From Xanthomonas sp. 10-10 (lineage in GTDB: Bacteria > Pseudomonadota > Gammaproteobacteria > Xanthomonadales > Xanthomonadaceae), in the NCBI RefSeq assembly GCF_040182365.1, contig NZ_CP144460.1, positions 2,418,001-2,482,000 of the forward strand: a stretch of 64,000 bases of DNA, given 5' to 3'. Below are positions 10,233-19,778 of the stretch, piece by piece (the stretch's first letter is position 1; each line of letters begins with the position of its first letter). A program made the translations under genes and the position numbers. The notes beneath the pieces are model-generated. The model saw nothing but the letters and a program-made list of their open reading frames with translations, ran no database searches and was not told where the DNA came from.

Positions 10233-11531
10233 TTAATGCAGCAGGTGCGTGGCATCGAGCAGGATCATCGGTTGATGGCCCAGGCGTGCGACACCGCGGA
10301 ACAGGTTGTTGGAGATGCGGCACAGGCGGGCGTTGTCCGGCGGTTCGATCTGCTGGTCGGTGAGGCTGGTGACGTCTTCCACGGCCGACACGCGCAGGCC
10401 CATGGTTTCGCCGTTCTCTTCCAGCACCACCACGCGCGTCTGCAGGTCCATATCCACCGGCGATGAGCCCAGGTGGATGCCCAGATCGATCACCGGTACC
10501 ACCTGGCCACGCAGATTCATGATGCCGAGCATCGCGCTGGCGGTGCCACGCAGCGGCAGCAGCGGCACCGGCAAGACCACTTCCTGCACCTTGAGCAATT
10601 CCAGCGCATAGGTCTGTTCGCCGCAGCGCAGACGCAGCCAGCGGGTGCTGCGTTCGCTGGCGCGGCGCTCGGCATGGATCTTGTCGGCCTGACCGGGGGC
10701 AAGCAGTGCCTGCAGCCCTTGCGGGTACACCGGCGCGGGCGCGGCGCGCGGGGCGGCCGGCGCTGCACGCGGGGCAGGTGTGGGGGCAGGCGCTGCGACC
10801 GGGGCGGCTTCCAGCCCGAAGGCCGGATCGGCATCCATTTCTGCCAGCAGATCGGCGGTCAGCAGGTCCACTGCAGAAGAGGCGGTGCCGAAGGCGGGGT
10901 CGGCGTCCATTTCGGCCATCAGGTCGGCCGTGCTCATGAACGCGCTTGGCGCGGCCGGGGCGAACGCCGGGTCGGCATCCATCTCGGCCAGGAAATCGGC
11001 GGCAATGTCGGCAGCGCTCGGTGCGGCAACCACCGGCGGCCCGAAGGCGGGGTCGGCGTCCATTTCTGCGAGGAAGTCGGCAGCGATGTCGTCGGCGCTG
11101 GGCTTGGCGACGACCGGCGCGAAGGCGGGGTCGGCATCCATTTCGGCAAGGAAGTCGGCAGCGATATCGTCGGCGCTGGGCTTGGCGACGACCGGCGCGA
11201 AGGCAGGATCGGCATCCATCTCGGCCAGGAAATCGGCAGCGATGTCGGCAGCGCTGGGTGCGGCGATCGCGGGCGCAGCGAGCGCAGGGTCCGAACGCAT
11301 GTCGGCCAGCAGATCGGCAGCAATGACCTCCGGCGTTGCGGCGACCGCAACCGGCGCGTCGGCGACAGCGACGTCGCTGTCTTCGATCGTGGCGAGCGCC
11401 GCGGCCGGCTCGGCGGGCAGGGGTGCAGCGACAGCAGTGTTGGCGACGGCGGCGGGAATCTCCACGCCGGCATCGTGCAGCAAGCCTTCCAGATAGTCGT
11501 CCAGCTCACCGTTGGCGGTGTGGTTGCTCAT
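10233..11531 (-). CDS. parP: CheW-like ParP-type chemosensory array protein with tandem N-terminal repeats
   Basis: 432 residues. The C-terminal part (about 295-432) is a CheW-like domain (MLGIMNLRGQVVPVIDL is diagnostic). The N-terminal part is a long Ala/Pro-rich region with seven copies of a motif close to ADFLAEMDADPAF between residues 69 and 239, spaced about 26 residues apart. In Vibrio, ParP has this general layout (Pro-rich N-terminus plus CheW-like C-terminus) and links CheA/MCP arrays to the polar ATPase ParC. Here the gene overlaps a ParA-family gene by four bases, as expected for parC-parP. The symbol rests on domain plus neighbourhood; a plain CheW-family adaptor is the alternative. 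The repeats are described under findings. Confidence 0.8.
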   Translation of the reverse strand: MSNHTANGELDDYLEGLLHDAGVEIPAAVANTAVAAPLPAEPAAALATIEDSDVAVADAPVAVAATPEVIAADLLADMRSDPALAAPAIAAPSAADIAADFLAEMDADPAFAPVVAKPSADDIAADFLAEMDADPAFAPVVAKPSADDIAADFLAEMDADPAFGPPVVAAPSAADIAADFLAEMDADPAFAPAAPSAFMSTADLMAEMDADPAFGTASSAVDLLTADLLAEMDADPAFGLEAAPVAAPAPTPAPRAAPAAPRAAPAPVYPQGLQALLAPGQADKIHAERRASERSTRWLRLRCGEQTYALELLKVQEVVLPVPLLPLRGTASAMLGIMNLRGQVVPVIDLGIHLGSSPVDMDLQTRVVVLEENGETMGLRVSAVEDVTSLTDQQIEPPDNARLCRISNNLFRGVARLGHQPMILLDATHLLH

Positions 11532-12310
11532 GCGGCTTGCTCCATGCGCATCGCGTCATCGGCCAGCACCCATTCCAGCGCGCGGCGATAGGCGGACAGG
11601 CCGCGGCCCTGATAGTCGCCGCCGGTCGCGGGGACGGTGAGTGCGGCGGCATTGCAGATACGGGTGTCCATCGGAACGGCGTCTTCCCACACCACCGGGC
11701 CGTAGGTGGTCTGCATTTCCTTGAGCGTTTCGTTGCCGGCGCGGGTGCGGCGGTCGAACAGGGTCGGCAGGATCGACACCGGCAGTTCCCGGCGACGCGA
11801 GCGCTGCACCATGTCGGCGGTGCGCACCATGCTGGCAAGGCCGTGCAATGCGAGCGGCTCGGCCTGGGTCGGCACCACCACGCGGTCGCAGGCTGCCAGC
11901 GCGTTGATCATCAGCAGGCCAAGCGTGGGCGGGCAGTCGAGCAGGATGTAATCGTGCTGACCGGCGTGGCGGGTCATGGCGTTCTGCAATGCCAGGCCCA
12001 GGCCGGGTTGATTGGCGCTACGGCGCTCCAGCGTGGCCAGTGCGGCTTGCGCGCACACATACGACAGGCCAGGGATGCTGCTTTCGTGCGCCAGGCTGGC
12101 CAGATCGCTCGGCGGGGTGCCGAACAGGTCCAGCACCCCGCGCGGCGGCGGGTCGACCGCCACGCCGAACGCGCGGGTGAGCGAGGAGTGCGGGTCGAGG
12201 TCGATCAACAACACCCGATGGCCGAGCGCGGCCAAGCCGCGACCCAGTGCCAGCGTCGTGGTGGTCTTGCCCACGCCGCCCTTTTGGTTGGCGATTGCCC
12301 AGATACGCAT
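11528..12310 (-). CDS. parC: ParA-family ATPase, ParC-like polar positioner of chemotaxis arrays
   Basis: 260-residue MinD/ParA-type ATPase with the deviant Walker A NQKGGVGKTTT (residues 8-18), switch LLIDLDPHSSLT and Walker B ILLDCPPTLG. I chose ATG 12310 because AAGGAG sits nine bases upstream of it; an ATG at 12328 would include that ribosome site in the protein. It begins one base after the motD stop and overlaps parP by four bases. Chromosome-partitioning ParA genes sit beside parB near the origin; this one is inside a chemotaxis operon, which fits the Vibrio and Pseudomonas ParC proteins that place chemosensory arrays at the cell pole. No parB is present in the window. Confidence 0.85.
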   Translation of the reverse strand: MRIWAIANQKGGVGKTTTTLALGRGLAALGHRVLLIDLDPHSSLTRAFGVAVDPPPRGVLDLFGTPPSDLASLAHESSIPGLSYVCAQAALATLERRSANQPGLGLALQNAMTRHAGQHDYILLDCPPTLGLLMINALAACDRVVVPTQAEPLALHGLASMVRTADMVQRSRRRELPVSILPTLFDRRTRAGNETLKEMQTTYGPVVWEDAVPMDTRICNAAALTVPATGGDYQGRGLSAYRRALEWVLADDAMRMEQAA

Positions 12311-12311
12311 C

Positions 12312-13286
12312 TCACTGCACTCCTTCAATTACGGCGGGGACGGAACTTGTGCCGCTTTCGGTGGTGACGGCCGTTTGGCCGCCGTCTGACTTGGGAAGCT
12401 GTGGCGCCCCGGCGGCGGTCGCATGCAACTGCGATGGCGGATCGGGTGCGAGTGAGCCAGCCGAGTCAGCGAGGATGATCAACACCACACGCCGGTTCGC
12501 ATTCCGTCCCGCCTCGGTTGTGTTATCGGCACGTGCGCGGAATTCTCCATAGCCCACCATTGCCAATCGTTGCGGGGCGATGCCGTCGTCGGCAAACAGG
12601 TGCACCACGCTGGCCGCACGCGCCGCCGACAGCTCCCAGTTGGAGGGGAACTGCGCGGTGGCGATCGGCTGGTTGTCGGTGTAGCCCTCCACGCGCACAC
12701 CGTTGGGCGCATCGCGCAGCACCGACGCCAGGGTGGACAGCGTGCCGCGGGCGCCGCCGGCCAGGGTGGCCGAGCCGGTACCGAACAGGATGTCGCTGTT
12801 GATCTCCACTTCGATCCACAGATCGTTGCGGCGGATGGTGATGAGTTTCTTGTCGATCAGCGGCGACAGCGTCTTGCTCAGCTGCTGGGCCACCGCGTCC
12901 ATCTGACGCTGCGCGCGTGCCAGCTGGGTCTGATTGCGCAGCGATACGGGCATGCGCATCTGCGCTGCCATCGACGGCAGCAGGGTCGGGTCGGTGGGGC
13001 CGTTGGATGCGGCCATCGGCGCGCCGGCCTTGATCACCGACGGGCGGTCGTAATCGGCGCCCAGGCTCTGGGTCTTGCCCAGTTGCACCGGGCTGGCATT
13101 GGTGGACGAGCCGCCGAATGCGCTGGTCAGCGCCTGTGCCATGACCTTGTACTTGCCCTCGTTGAGCGAGGATATGGCGTACATCACCACGAAGAACGCC
13201 AGCAGCAGCGTCATCAGATCGGCATACGGAATCGCCCACGCTTCGTGGTTGCCATGGTCTTCGTGGTGTTTGCGACGGCGGGCCAT
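12312..13286 (-). CDS. motD: Flagellar stator protein MotD (MotB family)
   Basis: 324-residue stator subunit that anchors the motor to peptidoglycan. One membrane segment (about 21-40) carries the proton-channel aspartate D23 in YADLMTLLLAFF. After a periplasmic plug and linker comes an OmpA-like peptidoglycan-binding domain (about 155-275, VEGYTDNQPI and NWELSAARA). The C-terminal 45 residues are Pro/Ser/Thr-rich and probably disordered. It starts seven bases after motC. The name MotD rather than MotB follows the Pseudomonas arrangement in which a second stator pair lies next to parC and parP; no other stator genes are in this window. Confidence 0.93.
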   Translation of the reverse strand: MARRRKHHEDHGNHEAWAIPYADLMTLLLAFFVVMYAISSLNEGKYKVMAQALTSAFGGSSTNASPVQLGKTQSLGADYDRPSVIKAGAPMAASNGPTDPTLLPSMAAQMRMPVSLRNQTQLARAQRQMDAVAQQLSKTLSPLIDKKLITIRRNDLWIEVEINSDILFGTGSATLAGGARGTLSTLASVLRDAPNGVRVEGYTDNQPIATAQFPSNWELSAARAASVVHLFADDGIAPQRLAMVGYGEFRARADNTTEAGRNANRRVVLIILADSAGSLAPDPPSQLHATAAGAPQLPKSDGGQTAVTTESGTSSVPAVIEGVQ

Positions 13287-13293
13287 GACGGGA

Positions 13294-14034
13294 CTAATGC
13301 AAGTATCCGGCCAATTTCGACTCGATGTTGCGCGGGTTCTCGCCCTGGGCGATCGCGATCAGGCCTTCGATCGCCATTTCGCGCTCGTTGGTGCTGCAGT
13401 GGATGACGCTCTTGAGCTTGGCGGCGACCGGCAGGAACAGCAGATTGGCCGAGGCGATGCCGTAGATGGTGGCGGTGAACGCCGCGGCGATGCCATGGCC
13501 GAGCATGGCCGGGTCGGCCAGGTTCTTCATCACCGCCATCAGCCCCAGCACCGCGCCGATGATGCCCAGCGTGGGCGCATAGATGCCCATGCCTTCGAAC
13601 ACCTTGGCCGCGGCAAGATCCTGACGCTCCTGGTTGTCCATTTCGATCTCGAGCATGTGCCGCATGGATTCGGGCTCCACGCCATCGACCAGCATCTGCA
13701 GGCCCTTGCGCAGGAACGCGTCGTCCTGGCGCGGGAGCTGGTCTTCCAGGCCCAGCAGGCCCTGGCGGCGGGCGATGTTGCTCCATTCGACGATGCGCGC
13801 CAGCAACTGCGGGCGGTCGCTGGCCGGCGGCTGGATCACCCAGCGCAGGATCTTGAAGGCGCGCCGGAAAACTGCCGGCGAGGTGTGCAGCAGGATCGCC
13901 GCCACGGTGCCGACGATCACGATCACGAAGGCAGCCGGCGACCACAGCGACGAAATGCCGGCGCCTTTCAATACGCTGCCGCCCACGATCGCCACGATCG
14001 CGAGCACCAGTCCGATGATGCTGAGTCTGTCCAT
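13294..14034 (-). CDS. motC: Flagellar stator protein MotC (MotA family)
   Basis: 246-residue, four-membrane-segment stator subunit that with MotD forms the ion channel driving flagellar rotation. Hydrophobic segments lie at about 4-22, 32-50, 150-172 and 180-202, with the large cytoplasmic loop between segments 2 and 3 holding the charged residues that touch FliG. The sequence IYAPTLGIIGAVLGL is typical of the family. The start at ATG 14034 (MDRLSIIGLVLAIVA) matches family N-termini, although the upstream ribosome site is weak. It is the first gene of the seven-gene chemosensory operon. Confidence 0.93.
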   Translation of the reverse strand: MDRLSIIGLVLAIVAIVGGSVLKGAGISSLWSPAAFVIVIVGTVAAILLHTSPAVFRRAFKILRWVIQPPASDRPQLLARIVEWSNIARRQGLLGLEDQLPRQDDAFLRKGLQMLVDGVEPESMRHMLEIEMDNQERQDLAAAKVFEGMGIYAPTLGIIGAVLGLMAVMKNLADPAMLGHGIAAAFTATIYGIASANLLFLPVAAKLKSVIHCSTNEREMAIEGLIAIAQGENPRNIESKLAGYLH

Positions 14035-14676
14035 GGAAGCGATATCGGCGCGAGCGCGGCGGACTTGATAGGCGCACTCGGTAGATGCGCCAGAAAGTTG
14101 TCGTTTTGCGGCATGGGCCGCTTCCACGCTGGCGTCGATGCAGGGTTGACAGGTCATCGGCGCATGCGCTTCCGACCAAGGCGTGTCATCAATGCCGCAG
14201 CAGGCCCCGCCGTCCTTGCGCGTGTACGCAGGCAACAAGCGCGCGCATGTTCGGTGTGGCGATCGCGTTGGCGATGGCCGCCAAGCGGCGTGTGGCAGGC
14301 GATGCCCTCACGTCGATCCAGACTCTTGCTGAGCTCGGTTTCAAATGAGGTGTGTGCTGGCGCGTCGGCAAACCGCTTGCGTCCGGTTGCGGGCAAGGGT
14401 GTGTTGCTTGCTGCGATCACGCTGCTGCGGCCGGCCGGCCATCGTGGATGCCTTGCAATGCCGCGGGCCTGTTGCGGGGCAGAATGCGCTGCCGCATGGG
14501 CTGTGCTACTTAGCTTTCCACGGTATTAGAACGATCTAATTGCATCTGCGTGGAAGCGGACGCAAGAGGAGGGGGGGCGCAACGGCGCCGGATATTTTTG
14601 TGTCACTTCGCGCAGCGTTCTTGGCGGATCGTTGGATCGACAGGAATCGGCCGAAGCCAATCACTATTGGGAGAGC
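14035..14676. other. 642-bp divergent intergenic region between motC and the TonB receptor
   Basis: No convincing gene. It must hold the promoter of the motC operon (minus) and of the TonB-dependent receptor (plus). The clearest element is the palindrome at 14525-14540. I could not find a clean sigma-28 or sigma-54 box for motC. Confidence 0.5.
14525..14540. promoter_or_regulatory. Operator-like palindrome upstream of TonB-dependent receptor
   Basis: Perfect inverted repeat ATTAGA-ACGA-TCTAAT in a locally AT-rich stretch, about 140 bases upstream of the receptor start. It could be a repressor site, but no regulator is encoded next to it. Confidence 0.35.
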
Positions 14677-17600
14677 ATGATCGAAATGAACTGCATGCCA
14701 TTCGCACGCAACCGCAGCACGCTGTCCGCCGGTATCGCCATCGTCTTGTTCGCGAGCGCCGCCTCTACCACCGCTGCCGCCCAGCAGGCCGACGGCACGC
14801 CGGCGCCCACGGGCCAGGCCGAGGTGCAGGCGACGGACCTGGACGCGGTGACGGTGACCGGCTACCGCTACGCGATCGAAAAAAGCCTGGAGCAGAAGCG
14901 CAACGCCAACGCCGTGGTCGATGTGATCACCGCCGAGGACGTGGGCAAGTTCCCAGACAAGAACGTGGCCGATGCGCTGCAGCGCGTGCCCGGCGTGGTC
15001 ATCAGCCGCGACGGCGGCGAGGGCAAGAACGTCAGCGTGCGCGGCCTGTCCTCGGAGCTGGTGCTGACCGAATTGAACGGAAACTACATCGCCACCGCCG
15101 AGTCCAACGGCGACCCGACGCGCTCGTTCAACTACACGCTGCTGCCGTCGAACCTGCTGGGCAGCGCGGAGCTGTACAAGACCCCGGAAGCGCGCATCGA
15201 CGAAGGCGGCATCGGCGGCACGGTGATCCTGCAGACGCGGCGCCCGCTGGAACTGGAGCCAAACTCCGGCTTCGTCTCCGCCGAGGGCACCTGGTCGGAT
15301 ACCAGCAGGAAGACCGACGGCCAGTTCTCCGGTTCGTACTCGTGGCACGACAAGGACAACCGCTTCGGTGTCTTCGTTGGCTACACGCAGCAGAAGCGCA
15401 CCGCACGCACGCTCGATGCCAGTACCGAGAGCTGGCAGTGGTACGGGCGCGACGAAGTCGGCCCGGCGGTCGACGTGAACGGAAATCCATCCGACTTCAA
15501 TGCCAACTGGTGGGGCGGTACCGGTTTCTGGACCCAGGACGGCAATTACTCCACCGGTTTCATGATGCCGACGGCGGTCAGCCTGGGTGCCAAACGCGAG
15601 CAGCGCGAGCGCAAGGGCGGGCAACTGACCTTGCAGTTCAAGCCGACCGACGACCTGACGCTGACCGCGAACTATTTCCGCTTCGACCTGTCGCAGGACT
15701 CGCAGACCAATACCATCAAGATTCCCGAGTGGAACATCGCCCGTTACAACGGCGACGGCAACTGGCGCGGCGGCCGTCTGCTCGACCGGCTGCAGTTCGA
15801 TCCCAGCGGCACCATCGTCACCGGCGCCGCCTACAGCCTGCGCCCGGGCAAGACCTACTACTGCAGCGAGGCCGAGGCCGCCGCGGCCGGCCTGCCGCCG
15901 GGCGGCTGGGGCTCGGACGACTGCACGGTGCCGACGCCGCAGATCACCGGCAGCTACAACATCGAGAAATCGCAGTCGCAGACGGTGGACCTGGGCGGCG
16001 AATGGCGTGGCGAGCAGGTGGACGTGGCGTTCAAGGCCGGCCGCACCTGGGCCAAGGGCGGGCCGGAGCTGCAGTTCTCGCTGCCGATCAAGCCGCGCCT
16101 GCAGAACGCCGACGGCAGCTGGACCAACGCCAACTTTGCCAGCGCCTGGGACCTGACCGGCACGCCGTCCATGACGTTCTCGCCGGAGCTGATGCAGAAC
16201 CTGCGCGACGGCATCCTGCAGGTCGACCTGGGCTCGACCGGCTCGTCCTGGACCCGCAACACCAACCAGCAGCAGTACGCGCAGATCGATACCACCTGGC
16301 ATTTCGACGGCGAGGTCTTCGACTCGTTGCAGTTCGGCATCAAACGTCGCGACGGCGGCATCGACCGCAGTACCGGCAACAACTACTGGGTGTGCCCAGG
16401 CACCGACCCGGGTGACTACGACAACCGCTACTGGAACGGGCGCTGCAATGCCATCGCCACCCAGTTCTCGCCGGGGCTGCTGTTCGCGCAGGACAACCTG
16501 GCCGGTGGCGTCAATGCCAGCGCGTTCCCGGCGATCAACTTCCCGGGCTACATCGGCTACTTGAACCAGACCTACGGCGCGATGCAGACCCGCAGCGAAG
16601 ACAACTTCGTCTACAACGTCGACGAAGAGATCTATTCCAGCTATCTGCAGCTCAACTTCCACACCGAGCGGCTGCGTGGCAACGTCGGCGTGCGGGTGGC
16701 GCGCACCGGCCAGCGTGCCGAGTCCACCGACAAGGTGACGGCCTACAACGACTACTTCTTCGACGGCGCCGACGGCAATCCGCTGGCCTGCCAGCAGGGC
16801 GCCGCCACGCCCGGCGGCGCGCCGGCCGACACCTATTGCGGCACCGAAGGCTACTGGCGCCTGGCCGACAGCGTGCAACGCACCGAGTCGTTCGTGGTCA
16901 GCGGGCTGGACCGCAACTACACCGACGTGCTGCCGAGTTTCAACCTGGCCTACGACCTGACCGAGAACCTGTTGCTACGCGCGGCAGCTTCGAAAGTGAT
17001 CGCACGCCCCAGCTACAACGACATCGCCGCGCCCGGCAGCCTGGAGTTTTACAGCCCCGAGTACGTGGCCGACCGGCGCCTGACCGGCGGTGCCAGCGAG
17101 CAGGGCTGGTACGGCTCGGGCAGCAACAAGAGCCTGGAGCCGTACAAGGCCAACCAGTTCGACCTGGGGCTGGAATGGTATTTCCAGCCGGGCTCGGTGG
17201 CGGGTGTGGGGCTGTTCCGCAAGAACGTGGAGAACTTTGCGGTCGACGTGATCAGCGACGTCAACATGATGGTTGACGGGCAACCGGTCATCGTGCAGAA
17301 CTACAGCACCCAGGCCGGCGGCCAGGATGCGGTGTCGCAGGGTGTGGAGCTGTACGCGCAGCACACGCTGTCGTCCGGCCTTGGTGTGCAGTTCAACTAC
17401 ACCTACAACGATGCCAGCAAGGCGGCGGTGCGGCTGGAGGACGGTACCGAGGCTGGCGAGACCGCCATGCCGGGCAGCGCCAGAAACCAGACCAACTTCA
17501 CCGTGTTCTACGAGACCGACAGCCTGCTGCTGCGCGCCTCGTACAACCGTCGCGGTGAGCTGGTGCAAGGCCTGGTCAACGGGTTGAACGTCTTTGAGGA

Positions 17601-17787
17601 GCCGTACTACCAGATCGATGTCAACGCGGCGTACAACATCACCCCCGCGCTCAGCCTCACCGCCTCGGTACTGAACCTGACCAAGCAGGAGTCCCGCTCG
17701 CACCTGGGCGAGGACACCCGCGCCCGCTTCTATACCGGCGGCTACGCAGGCCGGTTGGCGTACCTGGGATTGACCTACAAGTTCTAG
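14677..17787 (+). CDS. TonB-dependent receptor, Xanthomonas/Caulobacter type
   Basis: 1036-residue outer-membrane active transporter powered by TonB. A signal peptide (STLSAGIAIVLFASAAS, cleavage near TTAAAQQ) is followed by the plug domain (about 60-190: AVTVTGYRYAIEKSLEQKR, then FPDKNVADALQRVPGV) and a 22-strand barrel ending in the C-terminal aromatic YLGLTYKF. The plug opening motif and length fit the family called TonB-Xanth-Caul, several members of which take up plant-derived carbohydrates in Xanthomonas; the substrate here is not evident. Start at ATG 14677 follows GGGAG closely; ATG 14686 or 14695 are possible. It is the only long plus-strand gene in the left third and has no partner enzyme or regulator beside it. 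Confidence 0.93.
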   Translation: MIEMNCMPFARNRSTLSAGIAIVLFASAASTTAAAQQADGTPAPTGQAEVQATDLDAVTVTGYRYAIEKSLEQKRNANAVVDVITAEDVGKFPDKNVADALQRVPGVVISRDGGEGKNVSVRGLSSELVLTELNGNYIATAESNGDPTRSFNYTLLPSNLLGSAELYKTPEARIDEGGIGGTVILQTRRPLELEPNSGFVSAEGTWSDTSRKTDGQFSGSYSWHDKDNRFGVFVGYTQQKRTARTLDASTESWQWYGRDEVGPAVDVNGNPSDFNANWWGGTGFWTQDGNYSTGFMMPTAVSLGAKREQRERKGGQLTLQFKPTDDLTLTANYFRFDLSQDSQTNTIKIPEWNIARYNGDGNWRGGRLLDRLQFDPSGTIVTGAAYSLRPGKTYYCSEAEAAAAGLPPGGWGSDDCTVPTPQITGSYNIEKSQSQTVDLGGEWRGEQVDVAFKAGRTWAKGGPELQFSLPIKPRLQNADGSWTNANFASAWDLTGTPSMTFSPELMQNLRDGILQVDLGSTGSSWTRNTNQQQYAQIDTTWHFDGEVFDSLQFGIKRRDGGIDRSTGNNYWVCPGTDPGDYDNRYWNGRCNAIATQFSPGLLFAQDNLAGGVNASAFPAINFPGYIGYLNQTYGAMQTRSEDNFVYNVDEEIYSSYLQLNFHTERLRGNVGVRVARTGQRAESTDKVTAYNDYFFDGADGNPLACQQGAATPGGAPADTYCGTEGYWRLADSVQRTESFVVSGLDRNYTDVLPSFNLAYDLTENLLLRAAASKVIARPSYNDIAAPGSLEFYSPEYVADRRLTGGASEQGWYGSGSNKSLEPYKANQFDLGLEWYFQPGSVAGVGLFRKNVENFAVDVISDVNMMVDGQPVIVQNYSTQAGGQDAVSQGVELYAQHTLSSGLGVQFNYTYNDASKAAVRLEDGTEAGETAMPGSARNQTNFTVFYETDSLLLRASYNRRGELVQGLVNGLNVFEEPYYQIDVNAAYNITPALSLTASVLNLTKQESRSHLGEDTRARFYTGGYAGRLAYLGLTYKF

Positions 17788-17798
17788 ATCCCAGCGTG

Positions 17799-17835
17799 TC
17801 GCGCCCATGCCTGCCGCGTGGCGGTATGGGCGCGA
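17799..17835 (+). terminator. Hairpin after TonB-dependent receptor
   Basis: A 10-bp inverted repeat (TCGCGCCCAT / ATGGGCGCGA) with a nested smaller stem, starting 12 bases past the receptor stop. There is no T-run, so termination is uncertain. Confidence 0.5.
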
Positions 17836-17860
17836 TAGTCCGGTGACGGCCGGGCTGTAG

Positions 17861-17885
17861 TGGAAGTGAACCGGGAACCGTTATT
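17861..17885 (-). repeat. Island repeat copy 1 (inverted)
   Basis: Reverse complement of the short island repeat, with GGGAACCG where other copies have TGGAACCG. It lies at the left edge of the accessory island, just past the TonB receptor. The others are at 20395, 20562, 20811, 23534 and 26999. Confidence 0.75.
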
Positions 17886-18014
17886 GGCGCTAACAGCCGG
17901 CTTCATCTGTACAGCCCGCTGATGCCAATCAGACGCGCGTTCCCGGCCCGGAGTAGACATCTACAGCCAGTTCCATCTGCTGTGCTCACCACAGAATTAG
18001 CGAGCTCTCGGTGC

Positions 18015-19778
18015 CTATTTGTCAATGCAACACTTCTTGAACTTCCTTCCACTTCCGCATGGGCACGGATCATTTCGCCCTACCTTATGCACGCGACGGC
18101 TCCCCATCATCTGCATGAAGCTTGCTGGCATCATTGGCTTGCGCAGTTCAGTCGTAGCGGCGTCCATCTCATCTGACTGCTCCCATTCGTTATCCAACAG
18201 GACGCCAAACTGCGGATTGACCTCGGAGTTCAAGGAGATTCCGATCCATTGCTGTGCTCGCTCGGTGTACTTCCGAAGCCTGCAATAGCCCCCAAGCTTT
18301 GCCATTGCCTCCTCGGAAGGCTCGACATTGCAATGGAAGGTAATGCCGCCACCTTGCCCCCCGACAGTGAAATCATGCGGCTTGCCATCCGCCTTCGTCT
18401 GACGGGTGATGAACTGAAGTCCTTTATCGATAGTCCGGCAGGAGTCCTCACTCAGCTTAAGCAACGCCAGTCCTAGCTCAAGGCTAAGCGAGCTTGGATC
18501 TTGTTCGACCTGCTTCAGTAATTTCTGGAGAAGTGTTCCAGCGAAACGCGTGAGGATTCCTTCAGGAGTTGGCGAGCCGGGCACGTTGTCACGCCGCACC
18601 ATCATTGCTAAGTCCAGATCAATCGCGATGTCGTCGTCCAGCAACACCATGTCGTATTGCGATTCGATCCAGAGGTTTCTTTTGAGGTGGAAGCTGAGGG
18701 CTGTGAATTCGTGACTCAATGCTATGCGTTGCGTATTCTCTGCACGGTGCTTGGCGTAACTCAGAAGCCGCAGCGGACTGTCCAGCATCTCGGTAAGGGC
18801 ATCGAGAAGGAACACGTCCATCACGAATGGAGAACGTATCTGAGCGGTCTCTTTATACTTCAAGTACTGCCTAGTCTGGAATGCCAGTGCCGGATAGTGA
18901 TCCGAAACTACGTTGAAGATGAAGATTTCTTTCGGCGGATACGGCAGCGAAATTTCTTTGCTGTCCGATCCGACCAGCCTGCATTCACCGCAAATTATCT
19001 TGTCGGCACACAGGTACGCCTGATCGTAGGAGCTCTGGATGGCGCCAGCGAAGTCTTTTCGCAATTGACCGTCGTTACCCCGGCGCGCCTCAAGGGTCAG
19101 CTTCTTTGACTTGGCCTGCACGACGATCAGCCTGTCCCCGAACACAACGAGAATGTCGATCTCGCAAACAATTTCTTTTTTTCCGCGAAGCATATTCACG
19201 TTCTGATAAACGTGCTTCGATCCGAACACATGCTCAAGCCGTCGTGCCGCGAATGTTTCGGTGAAATCGCCTCGGTGCTTTGCGGCAGTCGGGCGATAAT
19301 TCTCATCTCCCATCATCCAATAGAACGGCGAATCGTACAGCGCCTCGTAGATGCTGTAGCTCTGGAAAAGGAGTACCCGCTCGCCTCCGATGGGAATAAA
19401 TGGCGACTCAACTAGCGCATTGAAATCACCGACCGACTGGAACTGGGCGTTGTCGCCACGCATGGTGAACGCGGCCAAGAAAGCGTGAATCCGGTCGGTT
19501 GGCAAGTTCACGCGCGCCGCGATCTCGTCAGGATGCTGCTCAAAAGCTGGAAGCCAGGTTGCGGAGGGTTCCCCTGATCTCTTTGCCTCCGCATGAAGCT
19601 GCGTCGCCTTCTCGACCATCAGCATGCACATTGCTTCGGCGATGGTCTGTGCCTCGCCTATTGAGAAGCCCCTGTTCCGCTCTAACCAAGGATCGTCTCC
19701 TCTGTACTTCTCCACCGCGAGATCGCGATACTGGAACTGGAAAGCCGATTCGCCCCCATAGAAGATCGGCTCGCGCAT
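18015..19778 (-). CDS. PD-(D/E)XK nuclease-like protein with C-terminal SEC-C zinc motif
   Basis: 587 residues. Around 170-225 there is a pattern fitting a restriction-endonuclease-like fold: E174 (DFTETF), then E206-I-D208 followed by a hydrophobic strand ([12 protein letters not shown]) and Q221-A-K223, as in NERD-type nucleases that use Q-x-K. The last 20 residues are a SEC-C motif ([15 protein letters not shown]), a zinc-binding tail found on SecA and many stand-alone proteins. The middle 230-540 is not recognised. The start at ATG 19778 lies inside the upstream ORF (97-base overlap), and the reading frame stays open for at least 22 codons upstream, so the true N-terminus may be longer. 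The gene sits in an island, so a defence role is possible but unproven. Confidence 0.75.
   Translation of the reverse strand: MREPIFYGGESAFQFQYRDLAVEKYRGDDPWLERNRGFSIGEAQTIAEAMCMLMVEKATQLHAEAKRSGEPSATWLPAFEQHPDEIAARVNLPTDRIHAFLAAFTMRGDNAQFQSVGDFNALVESPFIPIGGERVLLFQSYSIYEALYDSPFYWMMGDENYRPTAAKHRGDFTETFAARRLEHVFGSKHVYQNVNMLRGKKEIVCEIDILVVFGDRLIVVQAKSKKLTLEARRGNDGQLRKDFAGAIQSSYDQAYLCADKIICGECRLVGSDSKEISLPYPPKEIFIFNVVSDHYPALAFQTRQYLKYKETAQIRSPFVMDVFLLDALTEMLDSPLRLLSYAKHRAENTQRIALSHEFTALSFHLKRNLWIESQYDMVLLDDDIAIDLDLAMMVRRDNVPGSPTPEGILTRFAGTLLQKLLKQVEQDPSSLSLELGLALLKLSEDSCRTIDKGLQFITRQTKADGKPHDFTVGGQGGGITFHCNVEPSEEAMAKLGGYCRLRKYTERAQQWIGISLNSEVNPQFGVLLDNEWEQSDEMDAATTELRKPMMPASFMQMMGSRRVHKVGRNDPCPCGSGRKFKKCCIDK

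Noticed and set aside
14035..14120. Sigma-28 promoter for the motC operon
   Set aside because: ATATCGGC at about 14040 is followed by a poor -35 match at wrong quality; I could not support it.
14536..16878. A 780-codon minus-strand frame across the TonB receptor
   Set aside because: Antisense shadow; the plus frame has a signal peptide, plug and barrel with a terminal Phe.
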